From Hyperoodon ampullatus (lineage: Eukaryota > Chordata > Mammalia > Artiodactyla > Ziphiidae): a DNA stretch of 64,000 nucleotides. Each line of letters starts with the position of its first letter. Within the stretch, counting starts at the first letter, position 1. The translations under genes were made by a program, and so were the position numbers. The notes under the pieces are model-generated. The model was not told where the DNA came from and searched no databases. It worked only from the letters and a program-made list of their open reading frames with translations. The stretch covers positions 2,256,197 to 2,320,196 of the forward strand of contig CATKHW010000058.1 in NCBI GenBank assembly GCA_949752795.1, in the 5' to 3' direction. Below, one piece after another: positions 10,435-24,342 of the stretch.

Positions 10435-12173
10435 GCCACCCCAAAATTTAGGGCTGCACTGCTTACAAGGACCTCAACTTGGGTACACCTTAAATATCCC
10501 AGGAAATATAAAAATGGTTCAAAAAATTGTGGTACTTACGTACGATGGAATATCCCTCAGCCATGAAATCAATGTCATAAGACCAGTAGCAGCAAAATGG
10601 GTGGATTCAGGTACGATGATTCTAAGTGAAATAAGTCACACAGAAAAAGAAACTTATCATAAGATATCACTTATGAAGATCCTGTAAACATGGCTACACT
10701 TGAACTGAGTTAGGAAAGAGATCAGTGTCTCACATTTAGAAAGTACTCTTATGCCTGCTTAAGGGGGAAGGAGAGGTGGGGTGATGCATAAAAACAGAGT
10801 TTGATATAAGCACAGGTACCATTCCAAAAACCAACTATGGAATAGACAAGACCTACACCTTCCTCAGTGAAAGGGACTCAAAACCCCATATTTCCCGCAG
10901 AGGAATATATCTGACTAGTAAGAATCTTAAAACCTATGTATTGATATGTCTCCGTAAGGGAATCAAGTGTGTCTAGACTGGCATAAACATGGCAGGGAGA
11001 ATCAGCTCAAACCCACTATAAAAAGGAATTTCAAAAACAAAACAAAAAAACTGGGAAATTCTTTACAATTCCTTCAGGGTCTCTGATGAAACCTGGAATG
11101 ACCCTATCTACAACGACAGCTGGATGTGGCATAAGGCTGGACACTTGGGACTGAGAAGATTGGTGAGATTGGGTGAACAAATGCAGACCCTTTAAAGCAA
11201 TAATGCATGGCACCCATTCCATGGGTCCCAACTCTCCAGGTTGAAGGGAATATTACTACAGTTATAACATGTACGGGAAACCTAGAGAACGGACACACTG
11301 TGAATACGAAAGGTTTCTAAAACTCAACGAATAGTCCCTCTCCTGGTTCTCCGGTTTGACTTTCCATCTGCTTTACTATCAACCTCCCAACTTGGACAGA
11401 CAGACCCTTTAACCATCTGGTTCGCACAGGTTGCCAATTTGGCAGAGGATGAAAGGGAAGAGGGAGAACCAATGAGAGAGTACCTGATAGGCATTTGGAC
11501 GGGCACATATCACTGTAATTTCCCGGCAGGAAGAAGAATTAACCAAAGTCTCAGCCACCTACCGGGAACCAGTATAGGTCATGAACCAAAATTTTGGACC
11601 TGCGGTCAGCTCACCAAAAACGAGTGGAAAAATGGAGCTCAGGGGCACAGCAATTCACAAACTGGCCGAGTAATAAAGGACAACTATCGTCCAAATATCT
11701 GTTGAGGGAAGGCAACGAGGCGGACTTGGAAGCGAGGCAGAATAGCAGGAAACAGATTTCAAGAGGTACGTTGGAATCGCCTTTAAAGCACAGGAAGAGG
11801 GGCACAACTTCGACAATGATGCACGTGGCCATAAAGTGTGTATGCGTTTTCTCCTGCATATATTCAAGAGAAAACGCATACGCCCTTTTTGGCCAAGCAA
11901 GCAATAGGGCAATGCAAATCTGCACTACAAAGAAGTATCACTTCCCACCGGTCAAAAGGGACATCCACAAAATGTGTAAAAACCAGAAAGGCAAGACAGG
12001 CCCTGGAGAACAGGGAGCCTTGTTATGCTGATGGGCGGGATGTAAATTATCAACTGCCTCTCTGGAGGAGTACATTGTGTTCCCTAAAACAAGTAAAGAA
12101 CAGAGCTACAGAGCCAAGGGCACTTCCAGTCTAGGGAATATACCTTGGGAAAACTGAAAATCAAAAAGACACA
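10435..12173 (+). repeat. Satellite unit 7 (type E, tandem copy of unit 6)
   Basis: Repeats unit 6 base for base as far as I can read, apart from the early site noted there. There is no counterpart next to unit 23, so this is a local one-unit expansion. Degraded palindrome centre 11860/11861. Confidence 0.94.
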
Positions 12174-13911
12174 GCCACCCCAAAATTTAGGGCTGCACTG
12201 CTTACAAGGACCTCAACTTGGGTACACCTTAAATATCCCAGGAAATATAAAAATGGTTCAAAAAATTGTGGTACTTACGTACGATGGAATATCCCTCAGC
12301 CATGAAATCAATGTCATAAGACCAGTAGCAGAAAATGGGTGGATTCAGGTACGATGATTCTAAGTGAAATAAGTCACACAGAAAAAGAAACTTATCATAA
12401 GATATCACTTATGAAGATCCTGTAAACATGGCTACACTTGAACTGAGTTAGGAAAGAGAACAGTGTCTCACATTTAGAAAACACTCTTATGCCTGCTTAA
12501 GGGGGAAGGAGAGGTGGGGTGATGCATAAAACCAGAGTTTGATATAAGCACAGGTACCGTTCCAAAAACCAACTATGGAATAGACAAGACCTACACCTTC
12601 CTCAGTGAAAGGGACTCAAAACCCCATATTTCCCGCAGAGGAATATATCTGACTAGTAAGAATCTTAAAACCTATGTATTGATATGTCTCCGTAAGGGAA
12701 TCAAGTGTGTCTAGACTGGCAGAAACATGGCAGCGAGAATCAGCTCAAACCCACTATAAAAAGGAATTTCAAAAACAAAACAAAAAAACTGGGAAATTCT
12801 TTACAATTCCTTCAGGGTCTCTGATGAAACCTGGAATGACCCTATCTACAACGACAGCTGGATGTGGCATAAGGCTGGACACTTGGGACTGAGAGGATTG
12901 GTGAGATTGGGTGAACAAATGCAGACCCTTTAAAGCAATAATGCATGGCACCCATTCCATGGGTCCCAACTCTCCAGGTTGAAGGGAATATTACTACAGT
13001 TATAACATGTACGGGAAACCTAGAGAACGGACACACTGTGAATACGAAAGGTTTCTAAAACTCAACGAATAGTCCCTCTCCTGGTGCTCCGGTTTGACTT
13101 TCCATCTGCTTTACTATCAACCTCCCAACTTGGAGAGACAGCCCCTTTAACCTCCTGGTTCGCACAGGTTGCCAATTTGGCAGAGGATGAAAGGGAAGAG
13201 GGAGAACCAATGAGAGAGTAGCTGTTAGGCATTTGGACAGACACATATCACTGTAATTTCCCGGCAGGAAGAAGAATTAACCAAAGTCTCAGGCCCCCAC
13301 CGGGAACCAGTATAGGTCCTGAACCAAAATTTTGGACTTGCGGTCAGCTCACCAAAAACGAGTTGAAAAATGGAGCTCAGGGGCACAGCATTTCACAAAC
13401 TGGCCGAGTAATAAAGGACAACTATCGTCCAAAAATCTGTTGAGGGAAGGCAACGAGGCGGACTTGAAAGCGAGGCAGAATAGCAGGAAACAGATTTCAA
13501 GAGGTACGTTGGAATCGCCTTTAAAGCACAGGAAGAGGGGCACAACTTCGACAATGATGCACTTGGCCAAAAAGGGCGTATGCGTTTTCTCCTGAATACA
13601 TTCAGGAGAAAACGCATACGCCCTTTTTGGCCAAGCAAGCAAGCGGGCAATGCAAATCTGCACTACAAAGAAGTATCACTTCCCACCGGTCAAAAGGGAC
13701 ATCCACAAAATGTGTAAAAACCAGAAAGGCAAGACTGGTCCTGGAGAACAGGGAGCCTTGTTATGCTGATGGACGGGATGTAAATTGCCAACTGCCTCTC
13801 TGGAGGAGTGCATTTTGTTCCCTAAAACAAGTAAACAACAGAGCTACAGAGCCAAGGGCACTTCCAGTCTAGGGAATATACCTGGGAAAAACTGAAAATC
13901 AATAAGACAGA
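12174..13911 (+). repeat. Satellite unit 8 (type F)
   Basis: Counterpart of unit 24 (offset 27,816). Shares gcatttcacaaactgg near 13388. Private lesion: agcagaaaatggg near 12328, where a codon-sized tract lost a base. Palindrome centre 13598/13599 with the C variant at the tip. Ends aataagacagag. Confidence 0.93.
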
Positions 13912-15650
13912 GCCACCCCAAAATTTTGGGCTGCACTGCTTACAAGGACCTCAACTTGGGTACACCTTAAATATCCCAGGAAATATAAAAATTGTTCAAA
14001 AATTTGTGGTACTTACGTACGATGGAATATCCCTCAGCCATGAAATCAATGTCATAACACCAGTAGCAGCAAAATGGGTGGATTCAGGTACGATGATTCT
14101 AAGTGAAATAAGTCACCGAGAAAAAGAAACATATCATAAGTTATCACTTATGAAGATCCTGTAAACATGGCTACACTTGAACTGAGTTAGGAAAGAGAAC
14201 AGTGCCTCACATTTAGAAAACACTCTTATGCCTGCTTAAGGGGGAAGGAGAGGTGGGGTGATGCATAAAACCAGAGTTTGATATAAGCACAGGTACCGTT
14301 CCAAAAACCAACTATGGAATAGACAAGACCTACACCTTCCTCAGTGAAAGGGACTCAAAACCCCATATTTCCCACAGAGGAATATATCTGACTAGTAAGA
14401 ATCTTAAAACCTATGTATTGATATGTCTCCGTAAGGGAATCAAGTGTGTCTAGAATGGCCTAAACATGGCAGCGAGAATCAGCTCAAACCCATTATAAAA
14501 AGGAATTTCAAAAACAAAACAAAAAAACTGGGAAATTCTTTACAATTCCTTCAGGGTCTCTGATGAAACCTGGAATGACCCTATCTACAACGACAGCTGG
14601 ATGTGGCATAAGGCTGGACACTTTGGACTGAGAGGATTGGTGAGATTGGGTGAACAAATGCAGACCATTTAAAGCAATAATGCATGGCACACATTCCATG
14701 GGTCCCAACTCTCCAGGTTGAAGGGAATATTACTACAGTTATAACATGTACGGGAAACCTAGAGAACGGACACACTGTGAATACGAAAGGTTTCTAAAAC
14801 TCAACGAATAGTCCCTCTCCTGGTGCTCCGGTTTGACTTTCCATCTGCTTTACTATCAACCTCCCAACTTGGAGAGACAGCCCCTTTAACCTCCTGGTTC
14901 GCACAGGTTGCCAATTTGGCAGAGGATGAAAGGGAAGAGGGAGAACCAATGAGAGAGTAGCTGTTAGGCATTTGGACGGGCACATATCACTGTAATTTCC
15001 CGGCAGGAAGAAGAATTAACCAAAGTCTCAGCCACCCACCGGGAACCAGTATAGGTCCTGAACCAAAATTTTGGACTTGCGGTCAGCTCATCTAAAACGA
15101 GTTGAAAAATGGAGCTCAGGGGCACAGCAATTCACAAACTGGCCGAGTAATAAAGGACAACTATCGTCCAAATATCTGTTGATGGAAGGCAACGAGGCGG
15201 ATTTGAAAGCGAGGCAGAATAGCAGGAAACCGATTTCAAGAGGTACGTTGGAATCGCCTTTAAAGCACAGGAAGAGGGGCACAACTTCGACAATGATGCA
15301 CTTGGCCAAAAAGGGCGTATGCGTTTTCTCCTGAATATATTCAGGAGAAAACGCATACGCCCTTTTTGGCCAAGCAAGCAAGCAGGCAATGCAAATCTGC
15401 ACTACAAAGAAGTATCACTTCCCACCGGTCAAAAGGGACATCCACAAACTGTGTAAAAACCAGAAAGGCAAGACAGGCCCTGGAGAACAGGGAGCCTTGT
15501 TATGCTGATGGGCGGGATGTAAATTGCCAACTGCCTCTCTGGAGGAGTGCATTGTGTTCCCTAAAACAAGTAAACAACAGAGCTACAGAGCCAAGGGCAC
15601 TTCCAGTCTAGGGAATATACCTTGGGAAAACTGAAAATCAAAAAGACACA
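13912..15650 (+). repeat. Satellite unit 9 (type G)
   Basis: A divergent unit with many private changes in its first 500 bp: ccccaaaattttggg at 13916, attgttcaaaaatttg, ataacaccag and caccgagaaaaag. It sits in the position equivalent to unit 25, before a type H unit. Palindrome centre 15337/15338, perfect. Confidence 0.92.
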
Positions 15651-17388
15651 GCCACCCCAAAATTTAGGGCTGCACTGCTTACAAGGACCTCAACTTGGGT
15701 ACACCTTAAATATCCCAGGAAATATAAAAATGGTTCAAAAAATTGTGGTACTTACGTACGATGGAATATCCCTCAGCCATGAAATCAATGTCATAAGACC
15801 AGTAGTAGCAAAATGGGTGGATTCAGGTACGATGATTCTAAGTGAAATAAGTCACACAGAAAAAGAAACTTATCATAAGATATCACTTATGAAGATCCTG
15901 TAAACATGGCTACACTTGAACTGAGTTAGGAAAGAGAACAGTGTCTCACATTTAGAAAACACTCTTATGCCTGCTTAAGGGGGAAGGAGAGGTGGGGTGA
16001 TGCATAAAACCAGAGTTTGATATAAGCACAGGTACCGTTCCAAAAACCAACTATGGAATAGACAAGACCTACACCTTCCTCAGTGAAAGGGACTCAAAAC
16101 CCCATATTTCCCGCAGAGGAATATATCTGACTAGTAAGAATCTTAAAACCTATGTATTGATATGTCTCCGTAAGGGAATCAAGTGTGTCTAGACTGGGAT
16201 AAATATGGCAGCGAGAATCAGCTCAAACCCACTATAAAAAGGAATTTCAAAAATAAAACAAAAAAACTGGGAAATTCTTTACAATTCCTTCAGGGTCTCT
16301 GATGAAACCTGAAATGACCCTATCTACAATGACAGCTGGATGTGGCATAAGGCTGGACACTTGGGACTGAGAGGATTGGTGAGACTGGGTGAGCAAATGC
16401 AGACCCTTTAAAGCAATAATGCATGGCACACATTCCATGGGTCCCAACTCTCCAGGTTGAAGGGAATATTACTACAGATATAACATGTATGGGAATCCTA
16501 GAGAACGGACACACTGTGAATACGAAAGGTTTCTAAAACTCAACGAATAGTCCCTCTCCTGGTCCTCCGGTTTGACTTTCCATCTGCTTTATTATCAACC
16601 TCCCAACATGGAGAGACAGACCCTTTAACCTCCTGGTTCGCACAGGTTGCCAATTTGGCAGAGGATGAAAGGGAAGAGGGAGAACCAATGAGAGAGTAGC
16701 TGTTAGGCATTTGGACAGGCACATATCACTGTAATTTCCCGGCAGGAAGAAGAATTAACCAAAGTCTCAGCCACCCACCGGGAATCAGTATAGATCCTGA
16801 ACCAAAATTTTGGACTTGCGGTCAGCTCACCAAAAACGAGTTGAAAAATGGAGCTCAGGGGCACAGCAATTCACAAACTGGCCGAGTAATAAAGGACAAC
16901 TATCGTCCATAATCTGTTGAGGGAAGGCAACGAGGCGGACTTGAAAGCGAGGCAGAATAGCAGGAAACAGATTTCAAGAGGTACGTTGGAATCGCCTTTA
17001 AAGCACAGGAAGAGGGGCACAACTTCGACAATGATGCACTTGGCCAAAAAGGGCGTATGCGTTTTCTCCTGAATATATTCAGGAGAAAACGCATACGCCC
17101 TTTTTGGCCAAGCAAGCAAGCGGGCAATGCAAATCTGCACTACAAAGAAGTATCACTTCCCACCGGTCAAAAGGGACATCCACAAAATGTGTAAAAACCA
17201 GAAAGGCAAGACAGGCCCTGGAGAACAGGGAGCCTTGTTATGCTGATGGGCGGGATGTAAATTGCCAACTGCCTCTCTGGAGGAGTGCATTGTGTTCCCT
17301 AAAACAAGTAAACAACAGAGCTACAGAGCCAAGGGCACTTCCAGTCTAGGGAATATACCTTGGGAAAACTGAAAATCAAAAAGACACA
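15651..17388 (+). repeat. Satellite unit 10 (type H)
   Basis: Type H marks: agtagtagcaaaa near 15802, cctggtcctccgg near 16558 and the shortened gtccataatctg near 16906. Matches units 26 and 30 throughout and the 3' part of unit 17. Palindrome centre 17075/17076, perfect. Confidence 0.93.
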
Positions 17389-19126
17389 GCCACCCCAAAA
17401 TTTAGGGCTGCACTGCTTACAAGGACCTCAACTTGGGTACACCTTAAATATCCCAGGAAATATAAAAATGGTTCAAAAAATTGTGGTACTTACGTACGAT
17501 GGAATATCCCTCAGCCATGAAATCAATGTCATAAGACCAGTAGCAGCAAAATGGGTGGATTCAGGTACGATGATTCTAAGTGAAATAAGTCACACAGAAA
17601 AAGAAACTTATCATAAGATGTCACTTATGAAGATCCTGTAAACATGGCTACACTTGAACTGAGTTAGGAAAGAGAACAGTGTCTCACATTTAGAAAACAC
17701 TCTTATGCCTGCTTAAGGGGGAAGGAGAGGTGGGGTGATGCATAAAACCAGAGTTTGATATAAGCACAGGTACCGTTCCAAAAACCAACTATGGAATAGA
17801 CAAGACCTACACCTTCCTCAGTGAAAGGGACTCTAAACCCCATATTTCCCGCAGAGGAATATATCTGACTAGTAAGAATCTTAAAACCTCTGTATTGATA
17901 TGTCTCCGTGAGGGAATCAAGTGTGTCTAGACTGGGATAAATATGGCAGCGAGAATCAGCTCAAACCCACTATAAAAAGGAATTTCAAAAATAAAACAAA
18001 AAAACTGGGAAATTCTTTACAATTCCTTCAGGGTCTCTGATGAAACCTGAAATGACCCTATCTACAATGACAGCTGGATGTGGCATAAGGCTGGACACTT
18101 GGGACTGAGAGGATTGGTGAGATTGGGTGAGCAAATGCAGACCCTTTAAAGCAATAATGCATGGCACACATTCCATGGGTCCCAACTCTCCAGGTTGAAG
18201 GGAATATTACTACAGATATAACATGTACGGGAATCCTAGAGAACGGACACACTGTGAATACGAAAGGTTTCTAAAACTCAATGAATAGTCCCTCTCCTGG
18301 TGCTCCGGTTTGACTTTCATCTGCTTTATTATCAACCTCCCAACTTGGAGAGACAGCCCCTTTAACCTCCTGGTTCGCACAGGTTGCCAATTTGGCAGAG
18401 GATGAAAGGGAAGAGGGAGAACCAATGAGAGAGTAGCTGTAAGGCATTTGGACGGGCACATATCACTGTAATTTCCCGGCAGGAAGAAGAATTAACCAAA
18501 GTCTCAGCCACCCACCGGGAATCAGTATAGATCCTGAACCAAAATTTTGGACTTGCGGTCAGCTCACCAAAAACGAGTTGAAAAATGGAGCTCAGGGGCA
18601 CAGCAATTCACAAACTGGCCGAGTAATAAAGGACAACTATCGTCCAAAAATCTGTTGAGGGAAGTCAACGAGGCGGAGTTGAAAGCGAGGCAGAATAGCA
18701 GGAAACAGATTTCAAGAGGTACGTTGGAATCGCCTTTAAAGCACAGGAAGAGGGGCACAACTTCGACAATGATGCACTTGGCCAAAAAGGGCGTATGCGT
18801 TTTCTCCTGAATATATTCAGGAGAAAACACATACGCCCTTTTTGGCCAAGCAAGCAAGCGGGCAATGCAAATCTGCACTACAAAGAAGTATCACTTCTCA
18901 CCGGTCAAAAGGGACATCCACAAAATGTGTAAAAACCAGAAAGGCAAGACAGGCCCTGGAGAACAGGGAGCCTTGTTATGCTGATGGGCGGGATGTAAAT
19001 TGCCAACTGCCTCTCTGGAGGAGTGCATTGTGTTCCCTAAAACAAGTAAACAACAGAGCTACAGAGCCAAGGGCACTTCCAGTCTAGGGAATATACCTTG
19101 GGAAAACTGAAAATCAAAAAGACACA
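17389..19126 (+). repeat. Satellite unit 11 (type I)
   Basis: Type I marks: cctctgtattg near 17887, the one-base-shorter gactttcatctgc near 18313, and aaaacacatacg in the right palindrome arm. Close copy of unit 18 (offset 12,169), sharing gaagtcaacgagg. Palindrome centre 18813/18814. Confidence 0.93.
18777..18850. repeat. Palindrome of type I with one unmatched change
   Basis: The base at 18829 is A where the canonical arm has G (cacata for cgcata). Its partner at 18798 is still C, so the pair is lost. The same unmatched change occurs in units 18, 28, 32 and 35. Confidence 0.93.
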
Positions 19127-20865
19127 GCCACCCCAAAATTTAGGGCTGCACTGCTTACAAGGACCTCAACTTGGGTACACCTTAAATATCCCAGGAAATA
19201 TAAAAATGGTTCAAAAAATTGTGGTACTTACGTACGATGGAATATCCCTCAGCCATGAAATCAATGTCATAAGACCAGTAGCAGCAAAATGGGTGGATTC
19301 AGGTACGATGATTCTAAGTGAAATAAGTCACACAGAAAAAGAAACTTATCATAAGATATCACTTATGAAGATCCTGTAAACATGGCTACACTTGAACTGA
19401 GTTAGGAAAGAGAACAGTGTCTCACATTTAGAAAACACTCTTATGCCTGCTTAAGGGGGAAGGAGAGGTGGGGTGATGCATAAAACCAGAGTTTGATATA
19501 AGCACAGGTACCGTTCCAAAAACCAACTATGGAATAGACAAGACCTACACCTTCCTCAGTGAAAGGGACTCAAAACCCCATATTTCCCGCAGAGGAATAT
19601 ATCTGACTAGTAAGAATCTTAAAACCTATGTATTGATATGTCTCCGTAAGGGAATCAAGTGTGTCTAGACTGGGATAAATATGGCAGCGAGAATCAGCTC
19701 AAACCCACTATAAAAAGGAATTTCAAAAATAAAACAAAAAAACTGGGAAATTCTTTACAATTCCTTCAGGGTCTCTGATGAAACCTGAAATGACCCTATC
19801 TACAATGACAGCTGGATGTGGCATAAGGCTGGACACTTGGGACTGAGAGGATTGGTGAGATTGGGTGAGCAAATGCACACCCTTTAAAGCAATAATGCAT
19901 GGCACACATTCCATGGGTCCCAACTCTCCAGGTTGAAGGGAATATTACTACAGATATAACATGTACGGGAATCCTAGAGAACGGACACACTGTGAATACG
20001 AAAGGTTTCTAAAACTCAACGAATAGTCCCTCTCCTGGTGCTCCGGTTTGACTTTCCATCTGCTTTATTATCAACCTCCCAACTTGGAGAGACATCCCCT
20101 TTAACCTCCTGGTTCGCACAGGTTGCCAATTTGGCAGAGGATGAAAGGGAAGAGGGAGAACCAATGAGAGAGTAGCTGTTAGGCATTTGGACAGGCACAT
20201 ATCACTGTAATTTCCCGGCAGGAAGAAGAATTAACCAAAGTCTCAGCCACCCACCGGGAATCAGTATAGATCCTGAACCAAAATTTTGGACTTGCGGTCA
20301 GCTCACCAAAAACGAGTTGAAAAATGGAGCTCAGGGGCACAGCAATTCACAAACTGGCCGAGTAATAAAGGACAACTATCGTCCAAATATCTGTTGAGGG
20401 AAGGCAACGAGGCGGACTTGAAAGCGAGGCAGAATAGCAGGAAACAGATTTCAAGAGGTACGTTGGAATCGCCTTTAAAGCACAGGAAGAGGGGCACAAC
20501 TTCGACAATGATGCACTTGGCCAAAAAGGGCGTATGCGTTTTCTCCTGAATATATTCAGGAGAAAACGCATACGCCCTTTTTGGCCAAACAAGCAAGCGG
20601 GCAATGCAAATCTGCACTACAAAGAAGTATCACTTCCCACCGGTCAAAAGGGACATCCACAAAATGTGTAAAAACCAGAAAGGCAAGACAGGCCCTGGAG
20701 AACAGGGAGCCTTGTTATGCTGATGGGCGGGATGTAAATTGCCAACTGCCTCTCTGGAGGAGTGCATTGTGTTCCCTAAAACAAGTAAACAACAGAGCTA
20801 CAGAGCCAATGGCACTTCCAGTCTAGGGAATATACCTGGGAAAAACTGAAAATCAATAAGACAGA
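19127..20865 (+). repeat. Satellite unit 12 (type J)
   Basis: Type J marks: gagacatcccc near 20089 and gtccaaatatctg near 20380. Private pair gcaaatgcacaccc near 19869 is shared with unit 19. Ends aataagacagag and is followed by a B unit, as is unit 19. Palindrome centre 20552/20553, with its outer flank altered (ccaaacaagc). Confidence 0.93.
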
Positions 20866-22603
20866 GCCACCCCAAAATTTAGGGCTGGACTGCTTACAAT
20901 GACCTCAACTTGGGTACACCTTAAATATCCCAGGAAATATAAAATTGGTTCAAAAAATTGTGGTACTTACGTACGATGGAATATCCCTCAGCCATGAAAT
21001 CAATGTCATAAGACCAGTAGCAGCAAAATGGGTGGATTCAGGTACGATGATTCTAAGTGAAATAAGTCACACAGAAAAAGAAACTTATCATAAGTTATCA
21101 CTTATGAAGATCCTGTAAACATGGCTACACTTGAACTGAGTTAGGAAAGAGAACAGTGTCTCACATTTAGAAAACACTCTTATGCCTGCTTAAGGGGGAA
21201 GGAGAGGTGGGGTGATGCATAAAACCAGAGTTTGATATAAGCACAGGTACCGTTCCAAAAACCAACTATGGAATAGACAAGACCTACACCTTCCTCAGTG
21301 AAAGGGACTCAAAACCCCATATTTCCCGCAGAGGAATATATCTGACTAGTAAGAATCTTAAAACCTATGTATTGATATGTCTCCGTAAGGGAATCAAGTG
21401 TGTCTAGAATGGCATAAATATGGCAGCGAGAATCAGCTCAAACCCACTATAAAAAGGAATTTCAAAAATAAAACAAAAAAACTGGGAAATTCTTTACAAT
21501 TCCTTCAGGGTCTCTGATGAAACCTGAAATGACCCTATCTACAATGACAGCTGGATGTGGCATAAGGCTGGACACTTGGGACTGAGAGGATTGGTGAGAC
21601 TGGGTGAGCAAATGCAGACCCTTTAAAGCAATAATGCATGGCACACATTCCATGGGTCCCAACTCTCCAGGTTGAAGGGAATATTACTACAGATATAACA
21701 TGTACGGGAATCCTAGAGAACGGACACACTGTGAATACGAAAGATTTCTAAAACTCAACGAATAGTCCCTCTCCTGGTGCTCCGGTTTGACTTTCCATCT
21801 GCTTTATTATCAACCTCCCAACTTGGAGAGACAGCCCCTTTAACCTCCTGGTTCGCACAGGTTGCCAATTTGGCAGAGGATGAAAGGGAAGAGGGAGAAC
21901 CAATGAGAGAGTAGCTGTTAGGCATTTGGACGGGCACATATCACTGTAATTTCCCGGCAAGAAGAAGAATTAACCAAAGTCTCAGCCAACCACCGGGAAT
22001 CAGTATAGATCCTGAACCAAAATTTTGGACTTGCGGTCAGCTCACCAAAAACGAGTTGAAAAATGGAGCTCAGGGGCACAGCAATTCACAAACTGGCCGA
22101 GTAATAAAGGACAACTATCGTCCAAAAATCTGTTGAGGGAAGGCAATGAGGCGGACTTGAAAGCGAGGCAGAATAGCAGGAAACAGATTTCAAGATGTAC
22201 GTTGGAATCGCCTTTAAAGCACAGGAAGAGGGGCACAACTTCGACAATGATACATTGGCCAAAAAGGGCATATGCGTTTTCTCCTGAATATATTCAGGAG
22301 AAAACGCATATGCCCTTTTTGGCCAAGCAAGCAAGCGGGCAATGCAAATCTGCACTACAAAGAAGTATCACTTCCCACCGGTCAAAAGGGACATCCACAA
22401 AATGTGTAAAAACCAGAAAGGCAAGACACGCCCTGGAGAACAGGGAGCCTTGTTATGCTGATGGGCAGGATGTAAATTGCCAACTGCCTCTATGGAGGAG
22501 TGCATTGTGTTCCCTAAAACAAGTAAACAACAGAGCTACAGAGCCAAGGGCACTTCCAGTCTAGGGAATATACCTTGGGAAAACTGAAAATCAAAAAGAC
22601 ACA
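20866..22603 (+). repeat. Satellite unit 13 (type B)
   Basis: Starts gggctggactgc, a private change. Carries the perfect B palindrome with matched arm changes, centre 22290/22291, and caagatgtacg near 22192. Corresponds to unit 20 at an offset of 12,169 bp. Confidence 0.93.
22255..22326. repeat. Perfect 72-bp palindrome, B form with matched arm changes
   Basis: The arms meet at 22290/22291. Position 22270 is A (canonical G) and its partner 22311 is T (canonical C), so pairing is kept although both arms changed. The outermost canonical pair is gone because of the local cacattgg alteration. Confidence 0.95.
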
Positions 22604-24342
22604 GCCACCCCAAAATTTAGGGCTGCACTGCTTACAAGGACCTCAACTTGGGTACACCTTAAATATCCCAGGAAATATAAAAATGGTTCAAAAAATTGTG
22701 GAACTTATGTACGATGGAATATCCCTCAGCCATGAAATCAATGTCATAAGACCAGTAGCAGCAAAATGGGTGGATTCAGGTACGATGATTCTAAGTGAAA
22801 TAAGTCACACAGAAAAAGAAACTTATCATAAGTTATCACTTATGAAGATCCTGTAAACATGGCTACACTTGAACTGAGTTAGGAAAGAGAACAGTGTCTC
22901 ACATTTAGAAAACACTCTTATGCCTGCTTAAGGGGGAAGGAGAGGTGGGGTGATGCAAAAAACCAGAGTTTGATATAAGCACAGGTACCGTTCCAAAAAC
23001 CAACTATGGAATAGACAAGACCTACACCTTCCTCAGTGAAAGGGACTCAAAACCCCATATTTCCCGCAGAGGAATATATCTGACTAGTAAGAATCTTAAA
23101 ACCTATGTATTGATATGTCTCCGTAAGGGAATCAAGTGTGTCTAGACTGGGAAAAATATGGCAGCGAGAATCAGCTCAAACCCACTATAAAAAGAAATTT
23201 CAAAAATAAAATAAAAAAACTGGGAAATTCTTTACAATTCCTTCAGGGTCTCTGATGAAACCTGAAATGACCCTATCTACAATGACAGCTGTATGTGGCA
23301 TAAGGCTGGACACCTGGGACTGAGAGGATTGGTGAGATTGGGTGAGCAAATGCAGACCCTTTAATGCAATAATGCATGGCACACATTCCATGGGTCCCAA
23401 CTCTCCAGGTTGAAGGGAATATTACTACAGATATAACATGTACGGGAATCCTAGAGAACGGACACACTGTGAATAAGAAAGGTTTCTAAAACTCAACGAA
23501 TAGTCCCTCTCCTGGTGCTCCGGTTTGACTTTCCATCTGCTTTATTATCAACCTCCCAACTTGGAGAGACAGCCCCTTTAACCTCCTGGTTCGCACAGGT
23601 TGCCAATTTGGCAGAGGATGAAAGGGAAGAGGGAGAACCAATGAGAGAGTAGCTGTTAGGCATTTGGACGGGCACATATCACTGTAATTTCCCGGCAGGA
23701 AGAAGAATTAACCAAAGTCTCAGCCACCCACCGGGAATCAGTATAGATCCTGAACCAAAATTTTGGACTTGCGGTCAGCTCACCAAAAACGAGTTGAATA
23801 ATGGAGCTCAGGGGCACAGCAATTCACAAACTGGCCGAGTAATTAAGGACAACTATCGTCCAAAAATCTGTTGAGGGAAGGCAATGAGGCGGAATTGAAA
23901 GCGTGGCAGAATAGCAGGAAACAGATTTCAAGAGGTACGTTGGAATCACCTTTAAAGCACAGGAAGAGGGGCACAACTTCGACAATGATGCACTTGGCCA
24001 AAAAGGGCGTATGCGTTTTCTCCTGAATATATTCAGGAGAAAACGCATACGCCCTTTTTGGCCAAGCAAGCAAGCGGGCAATGCAAATCTGCACTACAAA
24101 GAAGTATCACTTCCCACCAGTCAAAAGGGACATCCACAAAATGTGTAAAAACCAGAAAGGCAAGACAGGCCCTCGAGAACAGGGTGCCTTGTTATGCTGA
24201 TGGGCGGGATGTAAATTGCCAACTGCCTCTCTGGAGGAGTGCATTGTGTTCCCTAAAACAAGTAAACAACAGAGCTACAGAGCCAAGGGCACTTCCAGTC
24301 TAGGGAATATACCTTGGGAAAACTGAAAATCAAAAAGACACA
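22604..24342 (+). repeat. Satellite unit 14 (type C, A/C chimera)
   Basis: Its first part carries A marks (gacagctgtatg and gacacctggg near 23285-23315) and its later part C marks (ctttaatgcaat near 23360, gaattgaaagcgtgg near 23892). Also cctcgagaac near 24172. Same chimera as units 16 and 21. Palindrome centre 24029/24030, perfect. Confidence 0.93.
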
